Below are positions 45,590 to 53,329 of a stretch of DNA of 64,000 nt, in pieces. Location of the stretch: the NCBI GenBank assembly GCA_016183985.1, contig JACPDN010000006.1, positions 1,364,001 through 1,428,000 on the forward strand, given 5' to 3'. The translations under genes and the position numbers were made by a program. Every line of letters starts with the position of its first letter. Within the stretch, counting starts at the first letter, position 1. Source of the stretch: Pseudomonadota bacterium. GTDB lineage: Bacteria > Pseudomonadota > Alphaproteobacteria > Dongiales > Dongiaceae. The notes beneath the pieces were generated by a model, which was not told the DNA's origin, ran no database searches, and saw only the letters and a list, made by a program, of their open reading frames with translations.

Positions 45590-46757
45590 TCCAGGCGCCG
45601 GCTTCGCGCAAGGGGAGATCGGTGCGCACATCGTCGGCAAGTGTCCGCAGGCTGACGCGGCACTTCTCCGCTTCCCGCGCGCCGACGACGCCCAGGACCG
45701 GCACGCCACGTTCGCGCCAGCTGACGATCTTCCGCGGCAGCGTTTCGTTGCTGGCGTCGATGGCGACCCGGTAGCCTTCGGATTCAAGCTGGATCGCCGC
45801 CTCCTCGGCATAGCCCAGGTACTGATCCGAGACGGCGGCGATCAAGACCTGGTCAGGCGCCAGCCACAGCGGCAAACGCCCCTGGCAATGCTCCAGCAGC
45901 ATGCCTATGAAGCGCTCAAGACTGCCGAGCACCGCGTGATGGACCATGATCGGCACCGCGCGATTGCCGTCTTCGTCGATGTAATGGGCGCCGAGTTTTT
46001 CCGGCAGCACCAAATCGAGCTGCACCGTGCCGCATTGCCAGCGGCGCCCCAAGCGATCTTCCAGGCTGAATTCGAGCTTCGGCCCATAGAACGCGCCCTC
46101 GCCCGGTTGAGCGACGAAATCGAGGCCGGCACCGCGCGCCGCGTTCTGCAGCACGCGTTCGGCCGTATCCCATAATTCCTCGCTGCCCTCGCGCTCTGCC
46201 GGCCGCGTCGAGAAGGCGACGCCGAAATTGGCAAAACCGAAATCGCGATAAACTGCGCGCAACAGCTGCGAAAAGCGCTTCACCTCGTCAATGATCTGGT
46301 CCATGCGGCAGAGCACATGCGCATCGTCCTGCACGAAGGCGCGCGTGCGCATGAGGCCCATCAGCGCGCCCGAAGGCTCGTTGCGATGGCAGGCGCCAAA
46401 CTCGGCGTACCGCAAGGGCAGATCGCGATAGGACCGCAGGCGCGCGTTGAACACCTGCAGATGCCCCGGGCAGCTCATCGGCTTCACCGCGAATTGCCGC
46501 TCGCCATCCTCGAGTGCAAACATATTGGGGCCGAATTTCTGCCAATGGCCGCTCTTCTCCCATAGGCCACGCGCCAGGATCTGCGGCGTCTTGATCTCCT
46601 GGAAGCCGGCGGCTTTCATGCGGCGGCGGATGTAATCCTCGATCAGGCGGTAGAGCGCCCAACCCCTGGGATGCCAGAAGACCATGCCCGGCCCTTCTTC
46701 CTGGAAGTGGAAGAGGTCCAGCCTCTGGCCAATACTTCGATGATCGAACGCGTCCAT
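45540..46757 (-). CDS. Minimal threonyl-tRNA synthetase paralogue (no TGS or editing domain)
   Basis: At 405 residues it is far shorter than standard ThrRS (about 640) and lacks the N-terminal TGS and editing domains. The class II core is complete: motif 2 region EFGACHRNEPSGALMGLMRTRAF, zinc ligands in MSCPGH, QDDAHVLC and MVHHAVLGS, and motif 3 SLERFIGMLLEH. A C-terminal anticodon-binding domain follows (LIAAVSDQYLGYAEE). The usual Arg in the MIHR segment is His here. It presumably charges tRNA-Thr without editing, or acts on another acceptor, alongside a full-length ThrRS elsewhere (not seen). An attenuator-like leader precedes it. Confidence 0.88.
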   Translation of the reverse strand: MDAFDHRSIGQRLDLFHFQEEGPGMVFWHPRGWALYRLIEDYIRRRMKAAGFQEIKTPQILARGLWEKSGHWQKFGPNMFALEDGERQFAVKPMSCPGHLQVFNARLRSYRDLPLRYAEFGACHRNEPSGALMGLMRTRAFVQDDAHVLCRMDQIIDEVKRFSQLLRAVYRDFGFANFGVAFSTRPAEREGSEELWDTAERVLQNAARGAGLDFVAQPGEGAFYGPKLEFSLEDRLGRRWQCGTVQLDLVLPEKLGAHYIDEDGNRAVPIMVHHAVLGSLERFIGMLLEHCQGRLPLWLAPDQVLIAAVSDQYLGYAEEAAIQLESEGYRVAIDASNETLPRKIVSWRERGVPVLGVVGAREAEKCRVSLRTLADDVRTDLPLREAGAWIKRVAARHCAVTAMSS

Positions 46758-46804
46758 GTCAGTCTCCGTGCGTCTTGAACTCTGGAACAGACGGACGGAG
46801 GCAT

Positions 46805-46837
46805 AATGAAAAAGCCCCGTCCGGAACCGGCGGGGCC
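46805..46837 (-). terminator. Attenuator terminator ahead of the ThrRS-like gene
   Basis: On the minus strand GCCCCGCCGG and CCGGACGGGGC form a GC-rich stem (one bulged base) around TT, followed by five T then C (46813-46808). It lies between the leader peptide stop at 46866 and the synthetase start at 46757, where termination would switch off the downstream gene. Confidence 0.85.
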
Positions 46838-46865
46838 TTGGGTAGTCGTCAGATCGCGCGTTAAA

Positions 46866-46946
46866 TCAGCACAAGCCAACACCCCTCGGCCGCCGGTCGG
46901 CGGTCCAGGTAGTGGTTACTTGTTGATGTTTACGCATCTGGCTCAT
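46866..46946 (-). CDS. Threonine-rich leader peptide (transcription attenuator)
   Basis: A 26-codon frame begins with ATG at 46946 and ends with TGA at 46866. Codons 11-15 read ACC ACT ACC TGG ACC: Thr-Thr-Thr-Trp-Thr. It is followed by an intrinsic terminator and then the ThrRS-like gene. The DNA after the Thr codons contains GGCGG and GGGG segments that could pair with the GC-rich 5' arm of the terminator to make an antiterminator. Ribosome stalling at Thr codons when charged tRNA-Thr is low would let transcription continue. No clear ribosome-binding site is visible, which weakens the case a little. Confidence 0.7.
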   Translation of the reverse strand: MSQMRKHQQVTTTWTADRRPRGVGLC

Positions 46947-46980
46947 GGCGTTGGAGACTAAGGGTGGCGGCGGCGGCGTG

Positions 46981-47457
46981 TCAAGCTGCCGCACCCCGAT
47001 AGGCCGCCTCGATGGTGGGCAGATCGAGCTTGATCATGCCCCAAACCGCTTGCAGCACGCGGTTGCGCCTGGCCTCGTCCGGGTCGTTCAGCATGTCTTC
47101 GAGTGCCGCCGGGACAACCTGCCAGGAGAGGCCCCATTTATCCTTCACCCAGCCGCAAGCCTGTTCCCTGCCACCGTTTTTCAGAATCGTATTCCAGACG
47201 CGGTCGATCTCCTTCTGGTCTTCGCACCTGACCCAAAGCGAGACGGCTTCGGTGAGCTTGAAGGTTGGGCCGGCATTCAGTGCGCGATATTGCTGGCCGT
47301 CCAGCGTGAAGAGAATGCCATAGAGATTTTTCGCGCGGTCGAAATGCATGATGCTGTCGATCTTCGAGTTCGGAATGAGGGCGGTGTAGAACGTCACCGC
47401 TTCCTCGGCATTGTCATCGAACCACAGATGCGTGGTGACCTTCTGCGAACTGGCCAT
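46981..47457 (-). CDS. VOC family protein, PhnB-like
   Basis: The 158-residue protein has the glyoxalase/bleomycin-resistance fold with the PhnB opening VTTHLWFDDNAEEAVTFYTALIPNSK and the end segment GWVKDKWGLSWQVVPAAL. Such proteins are sometimes labelled 3-demethylubiquinone methyltransferase, but that assignment is not trustworthy. The reaction is unknown. It follows the SRPBCC gene on the same strand with a family A repeat between. Confidence 0.88.
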   Translation of the reverse strand: MASSQKVTTHLWFDDNAEEAVTFYTALIPNSKIDSIMHFDRAKNLYGILFTLDGQQYRALNAGPTFKLTEAVSLWVRCEDQKEIDRVWNTILKNGGREQACGWVKDKWGLSWQVVPAALEDMLNDPDEARRNRVLQAVWGMIKLDLPTIEAAYRGAAA

Positions 47458-47492
47458 GGGAGATTCTCCTGGGTTTTCTCTTTACCTAATTC

Positions 47493-47598
47493 CATCATCC
47501 CCGGGCGAAGTCCCGGGGATCCACTGGTGCCGTTGAGAGACTGGATGCCGGCCAGCCGACGCATGTCGGCATTCGCCGACTGGGCCCGGGCATGACGG
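47493..47598. repeat. Intergenic palindromic repeat, family A (copy A9), with inserted mini-repeat
   Basis: ATCATCCCCGGG and CCCGGGCATGACGG bound the element. Its right half is interrupted at 47551-47583 by GCCAGCCGACGCATGTCGGC followed by ATTCGCCGACTGG. A related stretch sits inside family B copy B5. Confidence 0.8.
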
Positions 47599-47617
47599 TT
47601 GGGGGTAAGGCGCTGCC

Positions 47618-48100
47618 TCACATCTTCTTTGCCAGGGCCTCAAGCTGGGTGGCGACGATGCCCCAGCCATCGTGGAACCCCATCTTCTCGTGCTCGGCAC
47701 GCGCTTCCGGCGACCAGTGGCGAGCCACGGCGCGGTAGCGGGTCTTGCCACCTTCGTCGGCGAAGGTGACGGTCGCCACCATGAAGGGCCGCTCGGACGG
47801 GGTCCAGGCATCGACGAAGGCGTCGGTGAAGACGATCTTCTCGTTGGGCACGATCTCGAGGAAGATGCCGCGATTGGGGAATTCCTGCCCCTCCGGCCCC
47901 TTGATCAGGAAATAGGATTTGCCGCCCGGCCGCACGTCGATTTCGACATCGGCCACAGTCCAGGGTTTGGGGCAGAACCATTCAGGATAGGTACTGCCAT
48001 CGGTCCAGAGCTTGAACAGCTTCTCGCGCGGCGCGTCGAGCAGGCGGTCGAGCACCAGCTCGCGGTCGTTGGTCTCGATTTTCTTCGGTTGGGCACTCAT
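47618..48100 (-). CDS. SRPBCC (AHSA1-type) domain protein
   Basis: The 160-residue protein is a START/Bet v1-like AHSA1 domain: LVLDRLLDAPREKLFKLWTD, PEWFCPKPWTVADVEIDVRPGG and HEKMGFHDGWGIVATQLEAL. Members bind hydrophobic ligands or modulate chaperones; this stand-alone type is usually found with an ArsR or TetR regulator, as here. It starts 12 bases after the TetR stop on the same strand. Confidence 0.9.
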   Translation of the reverse strand: MSAQPKKIETNDRELVLDRLLDAPREKLFKLWTDGSTYPEWFCPKPWTVADVEIDVRPGGKSYFLIKGPEGQEFPNRGIFLEIVPNEKIVFTDAFVDAWTPSERPFMVATVTFADEGGKTRYRAVARHWSPEARAEHEKMGFHDGWGIVATQLEALAKKM

Positions 48101-48112
48101 GAACTTCCTCCG

Positions 48113-48751
48113 TCAGGGTTTCTTCGTTGGGAAAAGGCATTCGAGATAATTGATGAGGTGATCGAGATTGCCGTGGGCAATGGCGGCACCATGCTTGGCC
48201 TTGGCGAAGATGAACGAGCCCTGGATCACCGCCTGGGTATGAAAGGCGAGGCTCTCGGCCGACCATTGCGGATGGAGCCCTTCTTCGGCGATCGCAGCCT
48301 CGATATCCCGCTGCACCATCCGCGCATGATCGCTCATATGCCGGTCGCACGCTGTCCGAATAACGGGGTGCGAGTCATAAGCCTCCTGCACCATGGTCCC
48401 GAGCAGGCAGGTATATTCGGCCAAGGCACCGCTCATGATCGCCTGGCGGAAGCGGACATAGCCGATGACCCGGTCGCGCGCGCGCGGCAGGGAGCGATAT
48501 GGCGCCACCGAAAAAATCCCGTCGGCCATCGCGGCGAAATGATCAGCGGCGGCCACGGCCAACTCTTCCTTGCTGGCGAAATGGTGGAAAAAGGCACCCT
48601 TGGTGACGCCCGCCGCGCGGCAGATGTCGTCGACCGTCGAGGCGGCATATCCCTGCTCGCGGATCACCATCATGGCGGCATCGAGCAGCCGGGTGCGCGC
48701 CTCGCCCCGCGTTAAGCGGCTATTCTCGTTTGATTTTTTTGGCTCGCGCAT
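48113..48751 (-). CDS. TetR-family transcriptional regulator
   Basis: The 212-residue protein begins with a TetR helix-turn-helix (ARTRLLDAAMMVIREQGYAASTVDDICRAAGVTKGAFFHHFASKEEL). The C-terminal domain contains LAEYTCLLGTMVQEAY, as in a TetR_C family that binds small lipophilic compounds. The ATG at 48751 has AGGAAG upstream; a longer open frame is rejected. It heads an operon with the SRPBCC and VOC genes. Confidence 0.92.
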   Translation of the reverse strand: MREPKKSNENSRLTRGEARTRLLDAAMMVIREQGYAASTVDDICRAAGVTKGAFFHHFASKEELAVAAADHFAAMADGIFSVAPYRSLPRARDRVIGYVRFRQAIMSGALAEYTCLLGTMVQEAYDSHPVIRTACDRHMSDHARMVQRDIEAAIAEEGLHPQWSAESLAFHTQAVIQGSFIFAKAKHGAAIAHGNLDHLINYLECLFPTKKP

Positions 48752-48790
48752 GGGTTTCTTCCTGGCTGCCCGCTTGATCGAGATGATACA

Positions 48791-48806
48791 TACCAACTGG
48801 TCGGTA
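48791..48806. promoter_or_regulatory. Probable TetR operator
   Basis: TACCAACTGGTCGGTA fits the palindrome TACC-N-AC-NN-GT-N-GGTA typical of TetR-family operators. It lies 39 bases before the regulator start, so the gene is probably autoregulated. Confidence 0.7.
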
Positions 48807-48844
48807 CTTTCGTCAATTGGAAAAATCTCCGAATGGGAAAAGAC

Positions 48845-48901
48845 CTTGCCAGCTGGCTGGCGGGCCTGAAAAACTTGCCAGCTGCCTGGCGGGCCTGAAA
48901 A
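48845..48901. repeat. Two tandem copies of a 28-29 bp repeat
   Basis: CTTGCCAGCTGGCTGGCGGG plus CCTGAAAAA at 48845-48873 is followed by a near-identical copy at 48874-48901 with one substitution (GGCTGG to GCCTGG). Both contain a CCAGCTG core. The repeat is between the TetR gene and the LysE gene. Confidence 0.85.
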
Positions 48902-48946
48902 CCTGTGCCGTGCCGAGCATCCGCGTCGTTTAGGAGCAACCAAGCT

Positions 48947-49558
48947 GTGACACCCGAATTCCTGCTCACCTCGCTCATCATCGTCGCTTCGCCGGGGACG
49001 GGCGTCATCTACACGCTGGCGGCTGGGCTCTCACGCGGTCGGCGGGCGAGTGTCGTGGCGGCCTTCGGTTGCACGCTCGGCATCGTGCCGCATCTCGCCG
49101 CAGCGATCCTGGGGCTTGCCGCCCTGCTCCATACCAGTGCGCTGGCCTTCAACGCGGTGAAATATCTGGGTGTGGCCTATCTGCTCTACATGGCCTGGAT
49201 GACCTGGCGGGAACGAGGGAGCTTGAACCTCACCCGCGAGATCGGCGCGCGCTCGGCGCTTCAAGTGACGGTCGAAGCGGTGCTGATCAACATCCTCAAC
49301 CCGAAGCTCTCGATCTTCTTCTTCGCCTTCCTGCCGCAATTCATCGCCGCCGATGCGGCGCAGCCGATGGCGGCGATGCTGGAGCTCTCCGGGATCTTCA
49401 TGGCGATGACCTTCGTCGTCTTCGCGCTCTATGGCATCGCCGCCGCCGCCGCCCGCGACCACATCCTCAGCCGCCCCAGAGTCATGGCCTGGATGCGCCG
49501 GACCTTCGCCGCCGCCTTCGTGGCCCTGGGCGCCAAGCTCGCTTTCGCCGAGCGCTGA
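48947..49558 (+). CDS. LysE/RhtB family amino-acid exporter
   Basis: From the GTG at 48947, preceded by TAGGAG, the protein has 203 residues and six membrane segments. The opening EFLLTSLIIVASPGTGVIYTLAAGLSRG and the stretch EAVLINILNPKLSIFFFAFLPQFI are the family hallmarks. It would export amino acids or homoserine-lactone-like compounds. An ATG at 48905 is the alternative start. It is divergent from the TetR gene across the tandem repeats. Confidence 0.9.
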   Translation: MTPEFLLTSLIIVASPGTGVIYTLAAGLSRGRRASVVAAFGCTLGIVPHLAAAILGLAALLHTSALAFNAVKYLGVAYLLYMAWMTWRERGSLNLTREIGARSALQVTVEAVLINILNPKLSIFFFAFLPQFIAADAAQPMAAMLELSGIFMAMTFVVFALYGIAAAAARDHILSRPRVMAWMRRTFAAAFVALGAKLAFAER

Positions 49559-49568
49559 GCGGCGCGCC

Positions 49569-50219
49569 TCACCCTTTCGGATAGACGACGTCCGGCAGAT
49601 GTGTGGCGACGAAGGCAGGTCTTGCCTCGAGCCGCCGATGCAAGGCGTCGAGTGCCGGATAACGCCCGTCAGGCAGCAGATCGGCATTGGTCATTTTGAG
49701 ATAGCGGAGCAGGCAACCGGTGGTGATCTCGGCCTGAATCGGCGCATCCGCCCCCGGCTCCACCGCGCGCGCCGCCCGCAAAGCCGCCCAATCGATATCC
49801 GCCAAGGCGGCAATGGCGCCCTCGGCCTGTATCCGCAGCCGCGCCATCCATTCCGGCCAGCGATAGGCCTCGGGCCGGATGATGCGTTCATAGGCGACGG
49901 CCCCAGCCTTGTCGATGGCGCCGCAGGCCAGGGCAATCACCTGCAGCTCCCGCCGCCGTGCTGCACCCCGTGGCGCCAGCAGCGCACGGTCGGCACCCAC
50001 CTCTTCATCCAACCAATCGAGAATGGCCGCAGAATCGATCAGCACCTCACCGCCACCCAGAATGAGCGAGGGAATGCGCGCCAACGGATTGGTCTTGCGC
50101 ATGTCATCGAAATCCCCAAACACCGAGCGCCGGTCGTGACGGTAATCGAACCCCAACTCCCGCAGCGAAATCGCCACGCGGCGGACATAGGGGGAATCAT
50201 ATTGGCCGACGAGGATCAT
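49569..50219 (-). CDS. Glutathione S-transferase family protein
   Basis: The 216-residue protein has a thioredoxin-like N-domain (LVGQYDSPYVRRVAISLRELG, with the Ser/Tyr region that activates glutathione; NPLARIPSLILGGGEVLIDSAAILDWLDE) and a helical C-domain. It resembles the beta/YfcF-like bacterial classes. The start at 50219 is preceded by the stop of the low-GC gene only 14 bases away, so it may be read through from there. Confidence 0.88.
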   Translation of the reverse strand: MILVGQYDSPYVRRVAISLRELGFDYRHDRRSVFGDFDDMRKTNPLARIPSLILGGGEVLIDSAAILDWLDEEVGADRALLAPRGAARRRELQVIALACGAIDKAGAVAYERIIRPEAYRWPEWMARLRIQAEGAIAALADIDWAALRAARAVEPGADAPIQAEITTGCLLRYLKMTNADLLPDGRYPALDALHRRLEARPAFVATHLPDVVYPKG

Positions 50220-50233
50220 GGCGTACCTCACGC

Positions 50234-52330
50234 TTAAAGCCATATTCTCGCCAATCTATTTCGGATTCTCCGCCCCAATTGCGAAGCCGGACGAAATCGA
50301 ACTAACTCCATGAACGATGCTACGTTCACCAACGCCAATATAATAGATATTGCCCAAAAAGAATTTGATGGCTCATTCCGCCATTGCAGATAAAGCGCAC
50401 AAGAAGTCGCTGACAAAAATAGCAGTACCGAAATCAACTTACCCCAAAAAACCATCCTGTCTGCCTTGGCGTAAGCTGAAGTCTCCCGATCTAGCCGCAG
50501 GCGATCTTCGGTTTCTCTCGCGGCTTCGTTTCGTGCCTGCTGAATCGCACTCTCAATCGCCCTTTGCTTTTCGGCCTCATAGTTGGCACGAGCCTGTTCG
50601 GCTTCTTGCGCTAGCTTACTATATTCAAGTGCGGCCGCTGCTCGTTCGACCTCAATTTGCGCATCCTTCTCATCTAGCGCTCGCGTATTCTCTTGCTCCG
50701 CACGCTGTAGGATTTCGACCATATTGAGTTCGCGAACAATCGCCGAGTCTCCGAAACTTTCCTCTTGTGCGATCCTTCGCGCGGCTTGCAAAACAAACGC
50801 ATTGCGCGAATTTTTTCCAAACTCCTCGATATCGCCTGTGACCTTTTCAATTCCCTCGCGAAAGTGCCTAAACCATTCTTGATCAGGTCGAAATGCGGCG
50901 TAGCAGTTAGACAATAGTTCTCTTCCCGCTTTGTCAGGTTCTAGTCCCTGATCTTTCATCAACCACGCGATGGTCGCGATTTGCCCGACGCTCAATACTG
51001 GAGGGCAGTGATGCGGCTGAATCACACCTTGCTGAATTAGGTATCTGCGAGAACTTTGCGCCAGGAATTTGTTAGTAGTTACAAAAACGAAACCACAGGC
51101 GGCAAGATCGCGCGTATGAAGGCGCTTTCTTAGGCGCATTACCGTGCCAAGATACTTCGCGTCATTTTCGCGATTGTGAAAACCGTAGTTGCGTCGATTT
51201 GCCAGGGCTTGCTGCTTTAGATGCTCGGCGAATCCCCGTTCATCAATCTGATATTTCGCGTTATCCAGCGCATCTTTCTCGAGGTTCTCGGCTGGAAAAA
51301 CATTCTGCGCGGCCAATCGGTCGGGGAAGGAGTTCTGCAACATTCTGATATGCGTCATCGTAACGTCGCCATTACTGATCGCCTCAGCTGTCTCTCCCTC
51401 TAGCTCGCGGCCCGTGTCTTTGATGTGGATAAGCGTGTCCAATATTCCTGCTACCTCTGTTTCATTGCCAGAGAAGTAGTAGATTTGAAAGCCTAGATCC
51501 TGCAGATACCTAGTCAATTCATCTGTTGCAGTTTTAAAAAGGCGACCAGAACACCCGAGTAATCTAAGTAGGACTGCGGTGTCGTAAAAAACGATGACCG
51601 GGTTCTTTAGTTCAATGGCGCCAATCTCTGACACGGAGGATATGAACTCCTCAACGAGCACACCCATAAAGATATTGAGGATCTTTCTAAATGAAATTGG
51701 GTTCTTGTCGTGCAGGCTCTTGACAAACGCACCGACAATTGCGTGCTCCACCTTTGCAGGATCGAGCAGAACACCCTTTACATTTGCAAACTTTGAGTCT
51801 GTCTTTGCAGTTCGAGTTTTTAGGAACGAAACCAATGCATCGTCCCAATTGCCCGACGGAGGTTCAATGGTGAATCCAACTTCTTTCGCATATGCAGATA
51901 GCTCTGCACTAACTTCATCAAATTCGGTTTCTATTTCACTTTTCAGTACATCGAAGCGGTTCTCTTGCTGTTTTGCAAAGTAAGCGCGGACGTTCCGATT
52001 GTATTCAACATAGCCGGCATTCTTTAAGGCCGGCAGCAATTGCTCAATCGCATACAATGGGATATCGAAGCCAAAGCTGGCCTTCAGGCTATGCTGTATG
52101 CCGTCTACTGTCACTTGGCTCCCTACAATTGTGTTGAGGTAGGGGGCGATAAATGGAGTCAAGCAGTCCAACGCATCTCGGATCGGATTTGAACTGATCT
52201 CCGTCTGCTTGAAAGCCGCGTAAAGAAATGCATACGCCTTTGCTTCTCGATCAGCTCCTTGCAAATCGAGAATCGCTTCAATCCCAATCTTCTGTGGCAA
52301 ATTTTCCTGTAGCATCATGGACGCCCCCAT
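50234..52330 (-). CDS. PIN-like domain protein with coiled coil and C-terminal membrane helices; unknown function
   Basis: The 698-residue protein has visibly lower GC than the rest of the window and more A/T-rich codons. Parts seen: a winged-helix-like segment near 73-120 (FGFDIPLYAIEQLLPALKNAG); a PIN-like core with VIVFYDTAVLLRLLG (Asp250), SGNETEV (Glu290/292), ENDAKYL (Asp390) and FVFVTTNKFL (near 414-422); a charged coiled coil at about 535-615; and two membrane helices near 627-649 and 657-677. PIN folds cut RNA with clustered acidic residues; that assignment is inference from motif order. Starts at 52318 and 52315 are alternatives. No toxin-antitoxin partner or mobility gene is adjacent. 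Confidence 0.7.
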   Translation of the reverse strand: MGASMMLQENLPQKIGIEAILDLQGADREAKAYAFLYAAFKQTEISSNPIRDALDCLTPFIAPYLNTIVGSQVTVDGIQHSLKASFGFDIPLYAIEQLLPALKNAGYVEYNRNVRAYFAKQQENRFDVLKSEIETEFDEVSAELSAYAKEVGFTIEPPSGNWDDALVSFLKTRTAKTDSKFANVKGVLLDPAKVEHAIVGAFVKSLHDKNPISFRKILNIFMGVLVEEFISSVSEIGAIELKNPVIVFYDTAVLLRLLGCSGRLFKTATDELTRYLQDLGFQIYYFSGNETEVAGILDTLIHIKDTGRELEGETAEAISNGDVTMTHIRMLQNSFPDRLAAQNVFPAENLEKDALDNAKYQIDERGFAEHLKQQALANRRNYGFHNRENDAKYLGTVMRLRKRLHTRDLAACGFVFVTTNKFLAQSSRRYLIQQGVIQPHHCPPVLSVGQIATIAWLMKDQGLEPDKAGRELLSNCYAAFRPDQEWFRHFREGIEKVTGDIEEFGKNSRNAFVLQAARRIAQEESFGDSAIVRELNMVEILQRAEQENTRALDEKDAQIEVERAAAALEYSKLAQEAEQARANYEAEKQRAIESAIQQARNEAARETEDRLRLDRETSAYAKADRMVFWGKLISVLLFLSATSCALYLQWRNEPSNSFWAISIILALVNVASFMELVRFRPASQLGRRIRNRLARIWL

Positions 52331-52560
52331 GCAGTGCTGGCCACAAATGGCCCGAATAATAGCTTATCGGAAACATGAGCAACTAAAACGTAAAAATAGC
52401 TGATTACCTGGAAATTACGACTTTTATATACCCGCAACGGGACGCATGCGGGTCGACGTGCTGCGCTATACCGCTTAAAAAATGCGCGGGAGACTGAACA
52501 TGCCGTCGTGTTGGCAGATCTGTACAGATGGCGTACCCAAGACCTGCAGTTCAATAGGCC

Positions 52561-53298
52561 CTACACCAAATGCTGCCCCCCGGTGAGGAAGATCTCGGTC
52601 CCCGTCACATAAGCGAAATCAGGGCCGCAGAGTTGGAAGATGACGCCGGCGACTTCGGCCGGGGTGCCCATGCGGCCCATGGGAATCCTGGGGATGAGGG
52701 CTTCGTATTCGGGGCCGATCATGGCGGTTTCGATTTCGCCGGGGGCGATGGCATTGACGCGCACACCCAGCGGCGCGAATTCGCCGGCCATTTCGCGGGT
52801 GAGGCCTGAGAGTGCCGCTTTCGAGGTTGAGTAAGCGGAGCCTGCGAAGGGGTGGATCGAGTGCCCGGCAATCGAGGTGATGTTGACGATCGAACCCTTG
52901 CCCTTGGCGAGCGGCTTGGCGAAGCCCTTGGCGAGTTGCACGGGGGCGAAGAGGTTGAGCTCGTAGACCTCGCGCCAGGCGGCGATTTCGCCGTTCAATG
53001 TGCCGAGGCGTTCCTTGAACGAGGTCTTAGGCGATATGGCCGCGTTGTTGATAAGGGCGTGCACGGGGGCGCCGTCCAGCACCTTCAAGGCTTCCTCGAC
53101 GAAGCGCGGCGCGTCCTCGGGCTTGGCGAGATCCACCGTGATGTGATGCGCCCAGTTGGGGTCGCGCTTGCATTCCTCCGGCACCGCTTCGCGCGAGCAG
53201 GTGATGATGCGCCAGCCTTCCGACGAGAAGCGTTGCACGGTGGCGTGGCCGATGCCGCGGCTGGCGCCGGTCAGAATCACGGTCTTTCTGTCGGTCAT
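52561..53298 (-). CDS. Short-chain dehydrogenase/reductase
   Basis: The 245-residue protein has the SDR motifs: TGASRGIG for NAD(P) near residue 10, NNAAI in the middle, the catalytic Ser in NITSIAGHS, and YSTSK with Tyr and Lys. The C-terminus has AIAPGEIETAM and VTGTEIFLTGGQHLV. It reduces or oxidises an unknown alcohol/ketone. The Met at 53298 is used; the upstream extension reaches into the CDF gene. Confidence 0.92.
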   Translation of the reverse strand: MTDRKTVILTGASRGIGHATVQRFSSEGWRIITCSREAVPEECKRDPNWAHHITVDLAKPEDAPRFVEEALKVLDGAPVHALINNAAISPKTSFKERLGTLNGEIAAWREVYELNLFAPVQLAKGFAKPLAKGKGSIVNITSIAGHSIHPFAGSAYSTSKAALSGLTREMAGEFAPLGVRVNAIAPGEIETAMIGPEYEALIPRIPMGRMGTPAEVAGVIFQLCGPDFAYVTGTEIFLTGGQHLV

Positions 53299-53329
53299 GT
53301 TCTTCTTGATCCTTGTTGGAATTTGCCGC

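Noticed and set aside
52315-52554. 79-codon frame upstream of the PIN-like gene as a possible antitoxin
   Set aside because: It overlaps the PIN-like start, has no ribosome-binding site and reads as a random basic translation, so it does not support a toxin-antitoxin pair.
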